This document shows positions 1 through 12,900 of a stretch of 37,500 nucleotides of DNA, piece by piece. Location: positions 402,501 to 440,000 of the forward strand of contig JACVTC010000040.1 of the NCBI GenBank assembly GCA_016946835.1, in the 5' to 3' direction. Both the position numbers and the translations under genes were made by a program. The notes under the pieces were generated by a model. The model was not told where the DNA came from and did no database searches. It saw only the letters and a list, made by a program, of their open reading frames with translations. The stretch's first letter is position 1. Every line of letters begins with the position of its first letter. The DNA is from Neocallimastix lanati (nom. inval.) (taxonomy: Eukaryota > Neocallimastigomycota > Neocallimastigomycetes > Neocallimastigales > Neocallimastigaceae).

Positions 1-130
1 CACTCCATCCTCTTTTTTTTTTTTTTTTTTAAATAAATTGAAATATGATTATTAATTTAATATCAACAACAAAGATAAATAAAAATAAATTATATTCTAC
101 AAAATACAATTGTCTAATAAACGTGAAATT

Positions 131-161
<31 letters not shown>

Positions 162-190
162 TAATAAATAATAATAATAATAATAACAAT

Positions 191-221
<31 letters not shown>

Positions 222-3200
222 TACAATAATAAATAATAATAATAATAATAATAAAAGGATAAGAAATTAAACATTAGACTTCTCTAAGTTTATATAATAG
301 AATATTTTAAATGTATTATTATTACTAAGGGTATTTAATTTTAAATGAATTAAAGTGTCATTATTTAATAAATATACAAATATATATATATTATTTTATT
401 TTAATATAATTATTTATAGCTACATTATTTCATAATTATTATATTTGGAAAAAAAAATTTTTTTTATTATTTTTTGATATTAAATAATAATGGTAAAATA
501 TTCCTTTCCCCTCCTACTTTTTTTTTTTAAATTATTTTTTTGAATAAATTCTATTTTTATGATATTAAATTAACAATATTAAAAACGAGCATTGAAACAT
601 TTTTGAATGACATCTTTCAGTTTACTAAAACAGAACGGAGTTTTATTGATAGTAATTATTTTTTTAAAATTTTAATTTTAATTATTTTTTCTTTTTTTTT
701 TTTTAATAAAAAAAAAGAAAAAATAAGAAATTAATGAGTAAAATAAATGCTCAAATTTTAGAAAAATTGGTTCATTTATATATAAAATATTAAAAATAAA
801 GTTAGATAAAAGTGATAATTACCGAAAGTAAAATATTATAGTAGTATGAATTTATTATTATTATTATTATTTTTTTTTATTTAGAAAACATTTAAAATAT
901 ACATTGATCATTATTATTAACAAATTTATATATAATTTATTGAATCTACCTATTGATGTTAAAAACATAAATTTATACGACCAATTTATTAATATTATTA
1001 AGTAATAAATGACAATTATTAATAAAATTTAAAAAAAAATATTATAATACAAATACTAATAATAAATAAATAATACTAGTATTAATACTTTTACATTACA
1101 GGTACTATTACTACTACTACTACTACTACTAATAATAATAATTATAATAATTATAATAATTATAATAATTATAATAATAAATAATAAAAAAAATAATTAT
1201 AAATAATATAATAATAATATAATATAATATAATAATAATAAAATAAATAATAATTATAATAATAATAATAATAAATATGGAATAACAACATTTATATTAG
1301 TATTAAAAAACTTTATCAATAAATAATTAAAATACAATATAAATTTAATATATTTGTAATAATTGAATAATTTTTTATTTAATACTATTGACATATATGG
1401 AAATCATTTATAATAAATAAAGAAATAAGCCTTATATTAACTATTATTGAAGATTTAAATAATAATAGGCCAATCATATATTAGAATCAATTTAGTATAA
1501 TATATAATATATGTTTTATTTAAAATTACTTAATCTACCTAGTATTAAACTTATATTAAAAATAACAACCTTTTCAAAAAACTAATAAATACACTTCATT
1601 TATTATTTATTGTATGTATTTTTTTATGATATAAAATTTATTGTTTTTATATTATTATAATATATTACATTACATTTTAGTATTGTAATAAATATATGTG
1701 AAATTATATATATTACTTATATTTGATGCAATATATAAACAATAATATTTTATTTATATTAAAATTACATATTCAATATGTTATAATACAATTGTAAATA
1801 TTCTAGTTCTATTATGTCTATTATTTAATATATAATAAATTATATTATATATTAATTTTAATTAACTATATTTTATTAATTAAAATTGAATTGTAATCTT
1901 ATTATATAATATTATATATTGTAATATTAACATATATAATATTTGAGTTAGAAAGTATTTTTTTATTTTAAGTAGTATCCGTATTATTAAATTTATATAC
2001 ATTACAGTTAATATATTAATAATACCATGTAAAATTAAAATGTTATTTAATATATATTTTTTTTACTAAATTGGTAATAAATCTTTTAAAATTTAATATT
2101 ATTTAGATTACACAATAAATTATATTCATATCTTATTTAATTAGTTATATTTTTTATATATTTAAATAATATAATTAATATAATTGGTGATATATTATTA
2201 CATATAAAGATTAATTTGCCTTTTATAATAAAAATAAGGAATAATCGAAAAAAGAAACTTTTTTTTTTAATTAATTAAAATTACTGTTTTCTTTGTTTTT
2301 ATTATTTAATATATTATTATATAATTTCTATATTATTAAATAATTTTTTATACATTATTGAAAAAAAAATTTTTTATATACGTTTTAAAAAATCAAATAA
2401 ATATAAAAAAAAATCTTTTTTTTTTTTTTTTTTTTTTTTTTCTCTTAACAGTTTTTAAGAATTATTTAATAGTTATTTATTTATTTAAAAACAGTTAGAT
2501 AAAAAGAATTATATTTTAAGGTTTAAAATATAAATAGATAGATAAGAGTTTTTTTATTTATTTTATTTTTATCTTTTTTATTAAAGACAAAAACAAAAGA
2601 AAAAAAAACTCTTTTTTTTCCTTAAAATATAGAATAAAGTAGTATTAATAAATAACTTAATTTTTTTGTATTATTTAAAAAGATATAAGGGATAACAAAC
2701 ACTATTTTTATAATTTTTTATTATTTATTAATAAAAAAGATAATTCAGAAAATTAAAGAAAAGTAAACACATTACAAATATTATGATAATATAATCAATC
2801 GCATAATAAAGACTAATCGTATTTTTAAAACAGTAAATATTAAAATATTTTATATTTTTATTTATTTGGTATTAGTTGAATTTATTAGAGAAAATATAAA
2901 ATAAACAAAAAGATAAAGAAATGTGAAGAAATAAAATATGAAAATTAAATAATATAGATAAATGAATTATAGATTTGTTTATTAAAATAGAGTAAAACAA
3001 TGTTAAATAAACAAAAAATATAAATATTGTTTACTTTTTTGTTAATAAAAGTGAAAGTTAAAATATGAAGTAAAGGGATCATAGAATAAAAAATAGCGTA
3101 AAATAATAAATAAGTAATAAATGAATAAATAAATGTTTTGAGGATAAATAATTAATATCGAAATGGATATTATTTAATTCTTTTGAATAAAAAAATGAAA

Positions 3201-3430
3201 TAAGAAATATTTATATTATGATTAAAATAGAATATTAATATTTTATTTTAATTTTATATTTATTTAGAACGCATAAATTATTTAAATAAACAAACAAGTA
3301 TTATTATATTTTTAGACATATTAAAAAGGTATTATTTTTTTGGAATAAAAAAATAAAAAATAATATATAATAATTTATCAATAAAAATAATTATTAACTT
3401 AAAAATTAATATATAAAATAGTAAATAAAC
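1..3430. other. A/T-rich intergenic spacer upstream of the myosin gene
   Basis: About 3.4 kb made almost entirely of A and T, with T homopolymers (12-30, 2418-2440), AAT microsatellite and short AT dinucleotide runs. No open frame has both an ATG and a plausible composition. A few stretches between 540 and 1480 read as protein-like peptides broken by stops (see findings), but none can be assigned to a family. The myosin promoter should lie at the 3' end of this stretch; I see no recognisable motif beyond general A-richness just before the ATG. Confidence 0.75.
131..254. repeat. AAT trinucleotide microsatellite, interrupted
   Basis: Runs of ATA/AAT triplets broken by occasional C (ACA) and by AATAAATAAT variants. 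This is simple-sequence DNA with no coding potential. Confidence 0.9.
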
Positions 3431-6400
3431 ATGGAGGCTATAGATAAACAATTAACTTTCTATAATAAGGTAAAATATAAATAAAAGGATACATAATTAA
3501 ATTTATGTTTGTATTATACAAAGTAAATTAAATAAATATAATAAATTTGAAAATAAATAGGGTACAAGAGCCTGGATTCAAGATGATGTTGAAGGTTTTG
3601 TATCTGGTACAGTAGTATCGAACGATATTTCAGGAAATAGTTGTACCTTAGTATTCGAAGTTGAAGGTAGAGATGAACCATTTAGTGTAACCATTACAAA
3701 GGGTGATACTGATGTAAGTGAAAAACTTCCACCTCTCAGAAATCCTCCAGTTTTAGAAGGTGTTGATGATCTTACTTTACTTTCTCACCTTAATGAACCA
3801 GAAGTTTTACATAATGTTAGATTAAGATATTCTCAAGAACAAATTTATACTTACTCTGGTATTGTTCTTATCGCTTTAAATCCTTTCCAAAGACTTCCAA
3901 TATATACACATGATATTATGAGAGCTTACTCTGGTAAGAGAAGAGGTGAATTAGAACCACATTTATTCGCTGTTGCCGAAGAAGCTTATAGAAATATGCT
4001 CAGAGAAAAGAAAAATCAATCTATCATTGTTAGTGGTGAATCTGGTGCTGGTAAGACTCAATCTGCTAAGTACATTATGAGATACTTTGCTTCTGTTGAT
4101 GAACTTGACCAACCATTTGATGGTGATGCTGATATTAACGATGGTGGTATGAGTGAAGTTGAAGAAGCTGTTCTTGCCACTAACCCAATTATGGAAGCTT
4201 TCGGTAATGCTAAGACTACTAGAAATGATAACTCATCTCGTTTCGGTAAATATATTGAAATCCAATTTCATAAGGATGATACTACTGGTCGTGTAAAGAT
4301 TTGTGGTGCCAAGACTAGAACTTATTTATTAGAAAGATCTCGTTTAGTCTTCCAACCAAAAACTGAAAGAAACTACCACATTTTCTACCAATTATGTTCT
4401 GGTTGTCCAGCTGCTGAAAGAAAAGAACTTGGTATTACTACTTTTGATCAATATCACTACTTAAGACAAGGTGGTGAAGGTACTATTCCAAATGTGGATG
4501 ATGTTGAAGAATTTGAAATCACTCAACGTGCCCTTTCTGCTATCGGTATTTCTGTTAACATGCAATGGGCTATTTTCAAGGTTTGTGCTGCTTTATTACA
4601 TATTGGTAATATTGAAGTTAAGGAATCTAGAAATGGAGATGCTCAAATTAATTCCTCCGATGAAGCTTTAGAAATTGCTTCACGTTTATTAGGTGTTAAA
4701 CCAATGGAATTTTCTAAGTGGATGGTCAAGAAGAGAATTCATGCCAGATCTGAAACTATTGATACTAATCTTAAGAAGTATGATGCTATTGTTAGTCGTG
4801 ATTCTGTTGCTAAGTTCATTTATTCATTATTATTCGACTGGCTTGTTAAGATGATTAACAATAACTTAGCTGTTGATGAAACAAAGTATAACAGTGACAG
4901 TATTTCATTCATTGGTGTTCTTGATATTTACGGTTTTGAACACTTTAAGAACAATTCTTTCGAACAATTCTGTATTAATTATGCTAACGAAAAGTTACAA
5001 CAAGAATTCAACAGACACGTTTTCAAGCTTGAACAAGATGAATATGTTGCTGAAAAGATTGAATGGTCATTCATTGATTTCAATGATAATCAACCATGTA
5101 TTGATATGATTGAAAACCGTCTTGGTATCTTAGCTTTATTAGATGAAGAAAGTCGTCTTCCATCTGGTTCTGATGAATCATTAATTAGTAAGCTTTATCA
5201 AAACTTTGATAAGAAGGAATGCAAGTTCTTCAAGAAGCCACGTTTCGCTAGATCTGATTTCACTATTGTTCACTACGCTATTGATGTTACATACCAAATT
5301 GAAGGTTTCATTGAAAAGAATAAGGATACTGTCTCTGATGAACTTCTTAATCTCTTACAAAACTCTGAATCAGAATTCATTCGTGAATTAACTACTCCAC
5401 CAAAGCCAAAGGAAGATACCCCACCACCACAACCAAAACCAGGATTCAGATCTAAGGCTAAGAATACTAAGTCTACTCTTGGTTCCATTTTCAAGGCATC
5501 TTTAATTGAATTAATGAACACCATTAGATCTACTGAATCTCATTACATTCGTTGTATTAAGCCAAATCAAGCTAAGGTTGCCTTTGAATTTGAACCACAA
5601 ATGGTTCTTTCACAACTTAGAGCTTGTGGTGTATTAGAAACAATTCGTATTAGTTGTGCTGGTTACCCAACTCGTTGGACCTTCCCAGAATTTGTTGAAA
5701 GATACTACTTATTGGTTCCTTCTAAACATTGGAAGTTTGATGATCCACGTGAATTCTCTCTTAACATTGTTAAGTTATTAATTGATGATAAGGATAAATA
5801 CCAAGTTGGTGAAACTAAGATTTTCTTCCGTGCAGGTATGTTAGCTTACTTTGAAAAGCTTAGAACTGAAAGACTCAGACAATGTATTGTTCTTGTACAA
5901 AAGAATGCTCGTCGTTTCGTTTACCAACGCCGTTACAACGAAACCAAAAAGGCTGCTCTCTTTGTACAAAATGCTATTAGACGTAAGGTTGCTCAACTTA
6001 AATGCCGTGAAATTCGTGAAACTCAAGCCGCTATCACTATTCAAAGATACACTCGTGGATTCCTTGCTAAAAAGCATTATCAACAACAACGTGAATCTGC
6101 TATTGCTATTCAAACTCAAATTCGTGGTTACATGGCTCGTAAGCAATTGAACCACTTACGCCGTGAAAGAGCTGCCATTAAGATTCAAAAGGTCTTCAGA
6201 GGTCAAAGAGAACGTCATAGATACCAAGAAGCCAGAAGAAACATTATCTTTGTACAATCTTGTATTCGTCGTATTGCTGCTGTTAAGGTCTTCACCCAAT
6301 TAAAGATTGAAGCTAAGAGTATTACTCACATCAAGAAGTTGAACTACCAATTAGAAAACAAGGTATTCGAACTTTCTCAATCCTTGGCTCAAAAGGAAAA

Positions 6401-8219
6401 CGAAACTAAAGAATACCAACAAAAGATTGAAACTATGGAATCCCAAATTAAGATTTGGAAGGAAAAATTCGATCGTTTGGATACTCGTTACAAGGATTCT
6501 ACCGAACAAGCTACTGAAGGTAGTGCTGAACAACTTCGTGAAATCTCTGAATTAAAGGATGCTAAGTCCAACTTAGAATCTACTATTGAAAAGATGAAGA
6601 CTGAAAACAAGAAGGCTATTGCCGAAAGAGACAGCAGAATTGCTGAATTAGAAGAACAATTAGAAAAGCAAAAGGAAGAAAACAAGAGTCAACGTAATGA
6701 AATCAACTCACGTCGTGGCCAAGCTGATGATAACAGTGCTCTTGTTGCCCAATTGAAGCGTGAAAATGCTAGTCTTAAGGACCAATTACAAAAGGTCCTT
6801 TCTGGAAAGGACTACCTTTATGATGCTGATGAACGTGTTGGTCGTTCCTCTTCCGTCTCTCGTGTTAGAGGTAGATCTTCTAACCGTAATAGAAGCAGAA
6901 TTCCAAGTGTTGATACTCGTACTACTATGTTGAATGTTGTAGACAGACCAATTCGTCAACTTTCTAAGGTTAGAACTGAAAGTGAAACTCCAGCTAAGAC
7001 TGATGCTTCAGCTGCCGCTGCTCCAGTTGATCAAGTCAAGGAACCAGAAGCTCAATCATTAGAAGATGAATGCAGTCTTAAGATTTTAGAAGATGAATCT
7101 CTTGAACAAGAAATTATTGATGGATTAATTATGAACTTAAAGATTCCACTTCCAAACTCCACTCAAAAGATTGAACGTAAGGATATTTTATTCCCAGCTC
7201 ACATTATTGGTACTTGTATGCTTAAATTAATGAAGCATGGTTTATTAGCTCGTTTACAAACTCTTTCCTCAAAGGTTATTGCTGCTATCCAAAACGTTGC
7301 CTTAAGATTCGAAGATGATTACATTTCTTGCTTCTGGCTTTCTAATACTTATGAATTAAGTTGTGTTGTAGAAACTATTCGTACTAAGGAAGCTAGCAGA
7401 AGTAGAAGTCGCTATAGAATGGAAAATGATGGTAATAAGGTATTAATTAAGATCTTAAACGATCTTGACAACTTACTTGTTAGATTATACTATGGATGGA
7501 TGAAGGAATTAAAGAAGAGACTTGCTGTCATGGCTGTTCCAGCTATTATTGAATATCAAGCCTTACCAAGCTTTATATGTAAAAAGAATGGAGGTCTCTG
7601 GAATAAGATTAAGGCTCCACAAAACAGTTACACTATTGATCACTTATTATTCTTATTATCAAAGATTAGTAAGGTCTTAATTTGCTTCTACGTTGAAGAA
7701 TCTATTGCTCGTCAAATCTTATGTGAACTTATTCGTTTACTTGGTGTTACTGCTTTCAACCACTTAATTATGAGAAAGAACTTCTGTACTTGGAAGCGTG
7801 GTATGCAAATCCAATATAACTTATCTAAGTTAGAAGAATGGTGTGATGAACATCAAATTCCAGAAGGTGCTCTTCACCTTGAAAGATTATTACAAGCTGC
7901 TAAGCTTTTACAATTAAATAAATCATCACCACGTGATATTGAAATTATCTTTGATATCTGTTTCTTATTGAACCCATCTCAAATTAAGAAATTCCTTTCA
8001 TTATACTATCCAGTAGACTTTGAAAACCCAGTATCTCCAGAATTATTAAAGTCTGTCTCCTTTAGAAGTATATCTGAAAATAATGATACCTTATTACTTG
8101 ATATGGATGATGTTGAATTCGATAAGCCACCACTTAGAACTGTCGATAAGATCGATACTTCTGGTATGCCAGCTTGGGCTGATTTATTCTTAATTAAGTG
8201 TTTATTAGAATTAAATTAG
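3431..8219 (+). CDS. Class V myosin heavy chain (fungal Myo2-type), two exons
   Basis: Actin-based motor that in fungi carries vesicles and organelles to growth sites. Exons 3431-3469 and 3561-8219 (GT-AG intron 3470-3560) give 1565 residues, close to yeast Myo2 (1574). The ATG lies in an AAC-ATGG context; the join reads FYNK-GTRAWIQDD, a typical myosin V N-terminus. Motor motifs: P-loop GESGAGKT 172-179, switch I NDNSSRFGK 235-243, switch II DIYGFE 468-473, actin-binding HYIRCIKPN near 675. A Glu (about 411) sits 16 residues before DSVAK at the TEDS position, as in other myosin Vs. Six IQ light-chain sites run about 785-926, then coiled coil about 930-1095, a Ser/Arg-rich linker about 1100-1165, and a DIL cargo-binding domain about 1180-1563. 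A proline-rich insert (about 625-645) lies in the loop 2 region. Codons favour AAG, GGT and CGT, suggesting high expression. Family is certain; orthology to yeast Myo2 is inferred. Confidence 0.97.
3470..3560 (+). other. Intron 1 of the myosin V gene
   Basis: Ninety-one bases starting GTAAAA and ending ATAG, in phase 0 after codon 13. Without removal the frame stops at the terminal TAG, and the splice restores the conserved N-terminal SH3-like segment. It is the only intron visible in this gene. Confidence 0.9.
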
Positions 8220-9141
8220 ATTAAAACCAAAATCATACCAAATCAAAAAAAGGATAAAGATATTAAATATAAAATTTAAAAAAAAAAAAGAGGGTTATTT
8301 GAAAATAAAAAAAAAAAGAAGCCCAAAGAGAGAAAGATAATGAAATGAAAAAAGGAAGAATTTTTAATTTTAGTTTAAATCCGTATTAAATTATATAATA
8401 TTTTAATTTTAATAGTAATTTAGATAGAAATTTATATATTTTTTAAGTAAAAAAAAAAAAGATCCATTTATATAAATTTTAAAAAAGAGTTTTAATGATA
8501 TAAAGAAAAAATATATATTAATATTATAAAAATATTTTTTAGTATATATCATTCAAATAACCAAAATTTAAAATCAATTTTAAAAGTTTTTTTTTTTTTT
8601 TTTTTAAAAATTTTTATATTTAGTATTTTTATTATTTTTATAATTTATATTTTCATTTTTTTTTTTTTTATAGTATTAATGGATTGTAAATTTTTTTTTG
8701 TGTTATATAAATATGTATAATATTAAAGGAAAAAAAAACATAGAAAAATTTTTTTAAATTTTTTTTTTTAATATTGATTAAAAAAAAAAAAAAAAAAAAA
8801 AAAATTTCTTTAATATATCTGAATTATTTTTTTCTTTTTTTTTTAAAAAAAAATTTTAATATCACCTTATATCTCTTATATCTAATTATAATTAATAAAA
8901 TAAATAAAAATTTAAAAAAAAATTAAAAAAAAAAAAAAAAATTGTTTATTTGTGTGTAACAAAAGATAATATTATTCAATCATATATTATTAGTAAAGCA
9001 TTATATTTTGCTCAATTGAATTGCGAAAAAATAAAGTGAAATAAAAAAGTTTTATTGGGAAAGAGATGTATGGGATGGGATATTGTTTTAGTTGATTAAC
9101 ATTGCGAAGTCAAAATTAATTATTATACTTCAGTATAATAA
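8220..9141. other. Spacer: myosin 3' UTR and A/T-rich sequence
   Basis: Begins with the likely myosin 3' untranslated region, A-rich with several AATAAA-like candidates, then homopolymer A and T tracts to about 8945. From about 8960 the composition becomes less extreme, possibly the start of old retroelement sequence that becomes recognisable at 9142. No gene seen. Confidence 0.6.
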
Positions 9142-9213
9142 TGCCCTTGTGAAGTCTTACAAATATTTATTAAATGAAACTATAATTTTGATAAATGTAA
9201 AAGTTATGGTGTG
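9142..9213 (+). pseudogene. Decayed LINE reverse-transcriptase fragment
   Basis: Read from 9142 this gives CPCEVLQIFIK, a stop, then NFDKCKSYGV. It aligns with CPLSPILFNIFINDIFDKCKSYGV in the RT domain of the intact LINE (about 12466-12540). The last 28 bases (9186-9213) are identical to 12513-12540, while the part before has an in-frame TGA and indels. It is therefore a broken relative, not part of a live ORF. It ends where the leader of the full-length LINE appears to start. The next six bases of homology, GGTGTG (9208-9213), recur right after that LINE's poly(A) tail. The 28-base identity is seen directly; the element boundary is inferred. Confidence 0.6.
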
Positions 9214-9996
9214 CTGAGTTTTATGACAAAAACAAATTCGAAGAAACATCAAAATTTATAAAACTTTGTTCCCCAATGAAGTGGACTGTTTTTCCAGGTC
9301 CATGGAGGGTTGATGGAAAAGGAATAACCTATATCAGGTGTACTAATTACAGCTTTCTGTGATTCTGATGATAATCAATGGTTATCCTTTCTAAAGTGGC
9401 TTCTAGTACGAAGAGAGAAATCTGGAATACTGGAAGACTGTAGAAAGTGAACTTGACGTTCTATAATGTCTTAAACTGGATATGTAGTAACATTGGAGTT
9501 GTACAATTAATAATATCATGTAGTTTCTACATATTATCATTGTAATGAATCTATTGTATTTTTTACTTTAGCATTATTTTGTATATGTTTTTTTCTATAG
9601 TATTATTTATACTCTCATGTAGCTATTGTAAAATGGAAATGTAGGAGATTGATTCACTCCAAAGCTTGTGTTTGAGACATTATTTAACGGATGGGAATCT
9701 TTTTATAGTTTTTCACAACTATTATTTCATTAACATTTAAATTTTATATTATATATGATTATTTTACAGAAATTTTTACATAAAACAGGAATTTATAATT
9801 GAAAATCATTAATTAAAACTAGTCAACACAAAAAGAAAGAAAAACAAACAAGTTTTAGCAAACAATATACACGAAAGAGAAGACAACAGCAATAAATTTT
9901 TATTTTTTTTTAATTTTTTAATTTTTACTAATTTTATTTTTTTATTTTTTTATTACACTTACTTTTTATTAATATAGATAAGTTTTTTATTTTATT
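9214..9996 (+). other. LINE 5' leader, no complete ORF
   Basis: Less A/T-extreme than the surrounding spacer up to about 9720, then T-rich to the ORF ATG at 9997. It includes two overlapping protein-like stretches in different frames. One is a 28-codon ATG frame at 9278-9364; the other is an unstarted frame at about 9322-9445 containing DSDDNQWLSFLKWLLVRREK. Neither is recognised. LINE leaders normally hold an internal promoter, but no specific motif can be named here. Confidence 0.5.
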
Positions 9997-12900
9997 ATGT
10001 CAACTATACGAAGAGGTCTGCGACTTTATGGTCCTGACCATGATAAATTTGTTTTAATTTTCATTCATGATCTTGAATCTTGGACTGAAAGTAGACTATG
10101 GGAATTTTTAAGCAAAAAGATATCAAATTGTAATAAAGTTGTTCATGGAATCGTTAAAAAACACTATATTAATATGGAAAACTACTTCATCCTAAGAGTT
10201 AACTATAATAATTGTACGGATTATTTGAAGGTTATTTATTTGATTACTAAGCACTTACCTGTTAAAAGAATTAAATGGAAGATTACTTCAAGGATACGCA
10301 CATTTAGTAATGTTAATCATAATAGAACCAGGTATTATTCTGAACCCTCAATCCCCATCTCTGAAAGCCTCCTGTATGCTAACCCTTTCTCGAATACTAA
10401 ATATTTCAACCTCTGTATTAGCTGGAACATAAATGGTTGGAATTCTGAAAAACGTGACGGACTTACCAATTTTAATTCAATCTTTAATCCTATTTGTATT
10501 TGTCTTCAAGAAGTCGGTAATAGTTCATTCCTTAACTCCTTTTCTAACTCATATCCATTCCTTAATCATTATAGAACAGTACTGAGACGTGCGGACAAAA
10601 AAATCCCTGGTATGAGGGGCCTTTATATAGGTGTGCACTCCTCCTGCCAATTCACTAATGATGATTTTGAATATAGATATATACTCTCAGTAAATATATT
10701 CTCTTTTTGGGGTGTCAGATGTTCTTTAGGGAACATTTACATCCCTAGCAAAAAACACAAAGACTCTAGAGAAAAAGCGGAAACTGATTTTGCTAATTGG
10801 CTCAAGAACCATCAGAATAACCCTTCGGCTATTGTTGGTGATTTCAACATGACTAAGCAACAACTCAAAGATCTTATTCTTAGAATTTCCCCTCAATGGT
10901 TTGTTATGGATATGGTTGGTCATCAATTTACTTGGTCTAATGGTGGAAAGAATTCTTGTATTGATTTTATAGTAGTGAACGATAAATTAAGAAATTATCT
11001 GAATATTGCTTCTGTATGCTACTCTTTTAATGACATCTCTGACCATTTACCACTTATTCTTTCTTGTAAAAAAATATCTCCTGATGGTTTTGTTACTCCC
11101 CCTCGGGATAAACAAATTAAGTGGTCTAATCGAATTTGTAGGGATAAACGTGAAGCAATCTTCTCTCATAATAAATTCACATGTTTACTGGATGAATTTG
11201 AACATAATGATAATCTAGACTCTAATACAATGGTTAAAAAACTTCTTGACACAGCAAATAAAATAGGCGATGACATTCAAGCAAGAGTTCCTACAAATTT
11301 ACAGGGTTCAGCGTTCCATTGTCCTGCTTATATTAAGAAATTATCACATGAAAAACATTTATTTTATAAAAGGATTAAAAATTTTAAACTTCGTAATGAT
11401 TTGTCAAATCTTCAAGAATTTTGTGATCTCTCAAAAGAATATAGAGTTCTTTCTGATTATATCATTAGTATTAAAAGAAATATTAGGAATATTAGATTTA
11501 AAAATTTGATTCATTCCATCGGCGAATGTTTCTTAAAAAATGATGCCCAGCGTGGTTGGTCTGGACTTAAGAAAATTTCTAAACCTTCTTACTCTCCTTC
11601 CCAATCACCTGTATACATTAAAGATAAAGAAGGTAATGTTCTAGTATCCCAAGAAGATCAACTCAATCGTTTTGCAGAACACTATGAAGAACTTGCTTCT
11701 GATATAACTGGTCACAGTCTTAATGAAAATTATTGGAAAAGAATACTTAATAATTCTTCTACTCCTCAGGAATCATGGGATATTAATCAACCTATTTCCA
11801 TGTCAGAAATTCATTCAACTGTTCTTTCAATGAAAAATAACAAAGCACCTGGTCCTGATGGTATACCTATAGAATTTTTTAAAGCATTTTTTAATTCTGA
11901 GAGTAGAAATTCTTCTCAGGATGACTCTAATCAAGTGGTTACTTATTCCGATTGTGCAAAGTGTCTGTTATTACTTTTTAATAAAATTTGGGATGGTGAC
12001 TTTCCTAATGAATGGAACTCTGCTTCTATTGTTTCTATTCCTAAAAAAGGGGATCTTTCAGATTGTAATAATTATCGTGGTATTTCACTCATCAATGTAG
12101 GTTTAAAAATTCTATCAAAAATTGTCACTAAAAGAATATCGGACTATGCTTTTTCTAATGGAATAATTAGACCAGAACAGTTTGGTTTTAGAAATAAAGA
12201 AGAATGTATTAGTTTATTTGTATCCATTCGTGAAATTTGTCAAAGAAGAAAATTTAAGGATAAATTTACCTTTCTTGCCTTTCTTGACCTTAAAAAAGCT
12301 TATGATTCAGTTCCAATTTACAATATACTTACTAAACTAAATAATCTTGGTATTCGTGGTAAATGCCTTCAATTCATTACTAATCTATACCTTACCTCGA
12401 AAGCTCGTGCAAACTTTAATGGTAAACTTTCAAAAGAATTTCCAATACACCGTGGTGTTCGCCAAGGGTGTCCTCTCTCACCTATTTTATTCAATATATT
12501 TATCAATGATATTTTTGATAAATGTAAAAGTTATGGTGTGATTACTGAAAAGAAAAAGTGTTGTGGTGGATTATTTGCTGATGATATTGTATTATTAGCT
12601 CCTACAAAATCTTCACTTAAAAACCTTTTGAATATTGCTCATGATTGGGGTATTAAAAATGAAATGACCTTTGGAATCAATAAATGCGCTACACTAGTTG
12701 TTAAACCAAAGAATTTTATTCCTTCAAGACATTATGAAAATCCTACATTTAGACTTGGTATGAACTATATACCAAGCACTAATCAATATACATATCTTGG
12801 TATACCTTTTAATGAATCGTTGGATTTAAAACCTATTATTGCTAAGATGAATAGTAAAATTAATTTTACAGTTAACTCTTTCTTTAGTTTTTTAACCAAT

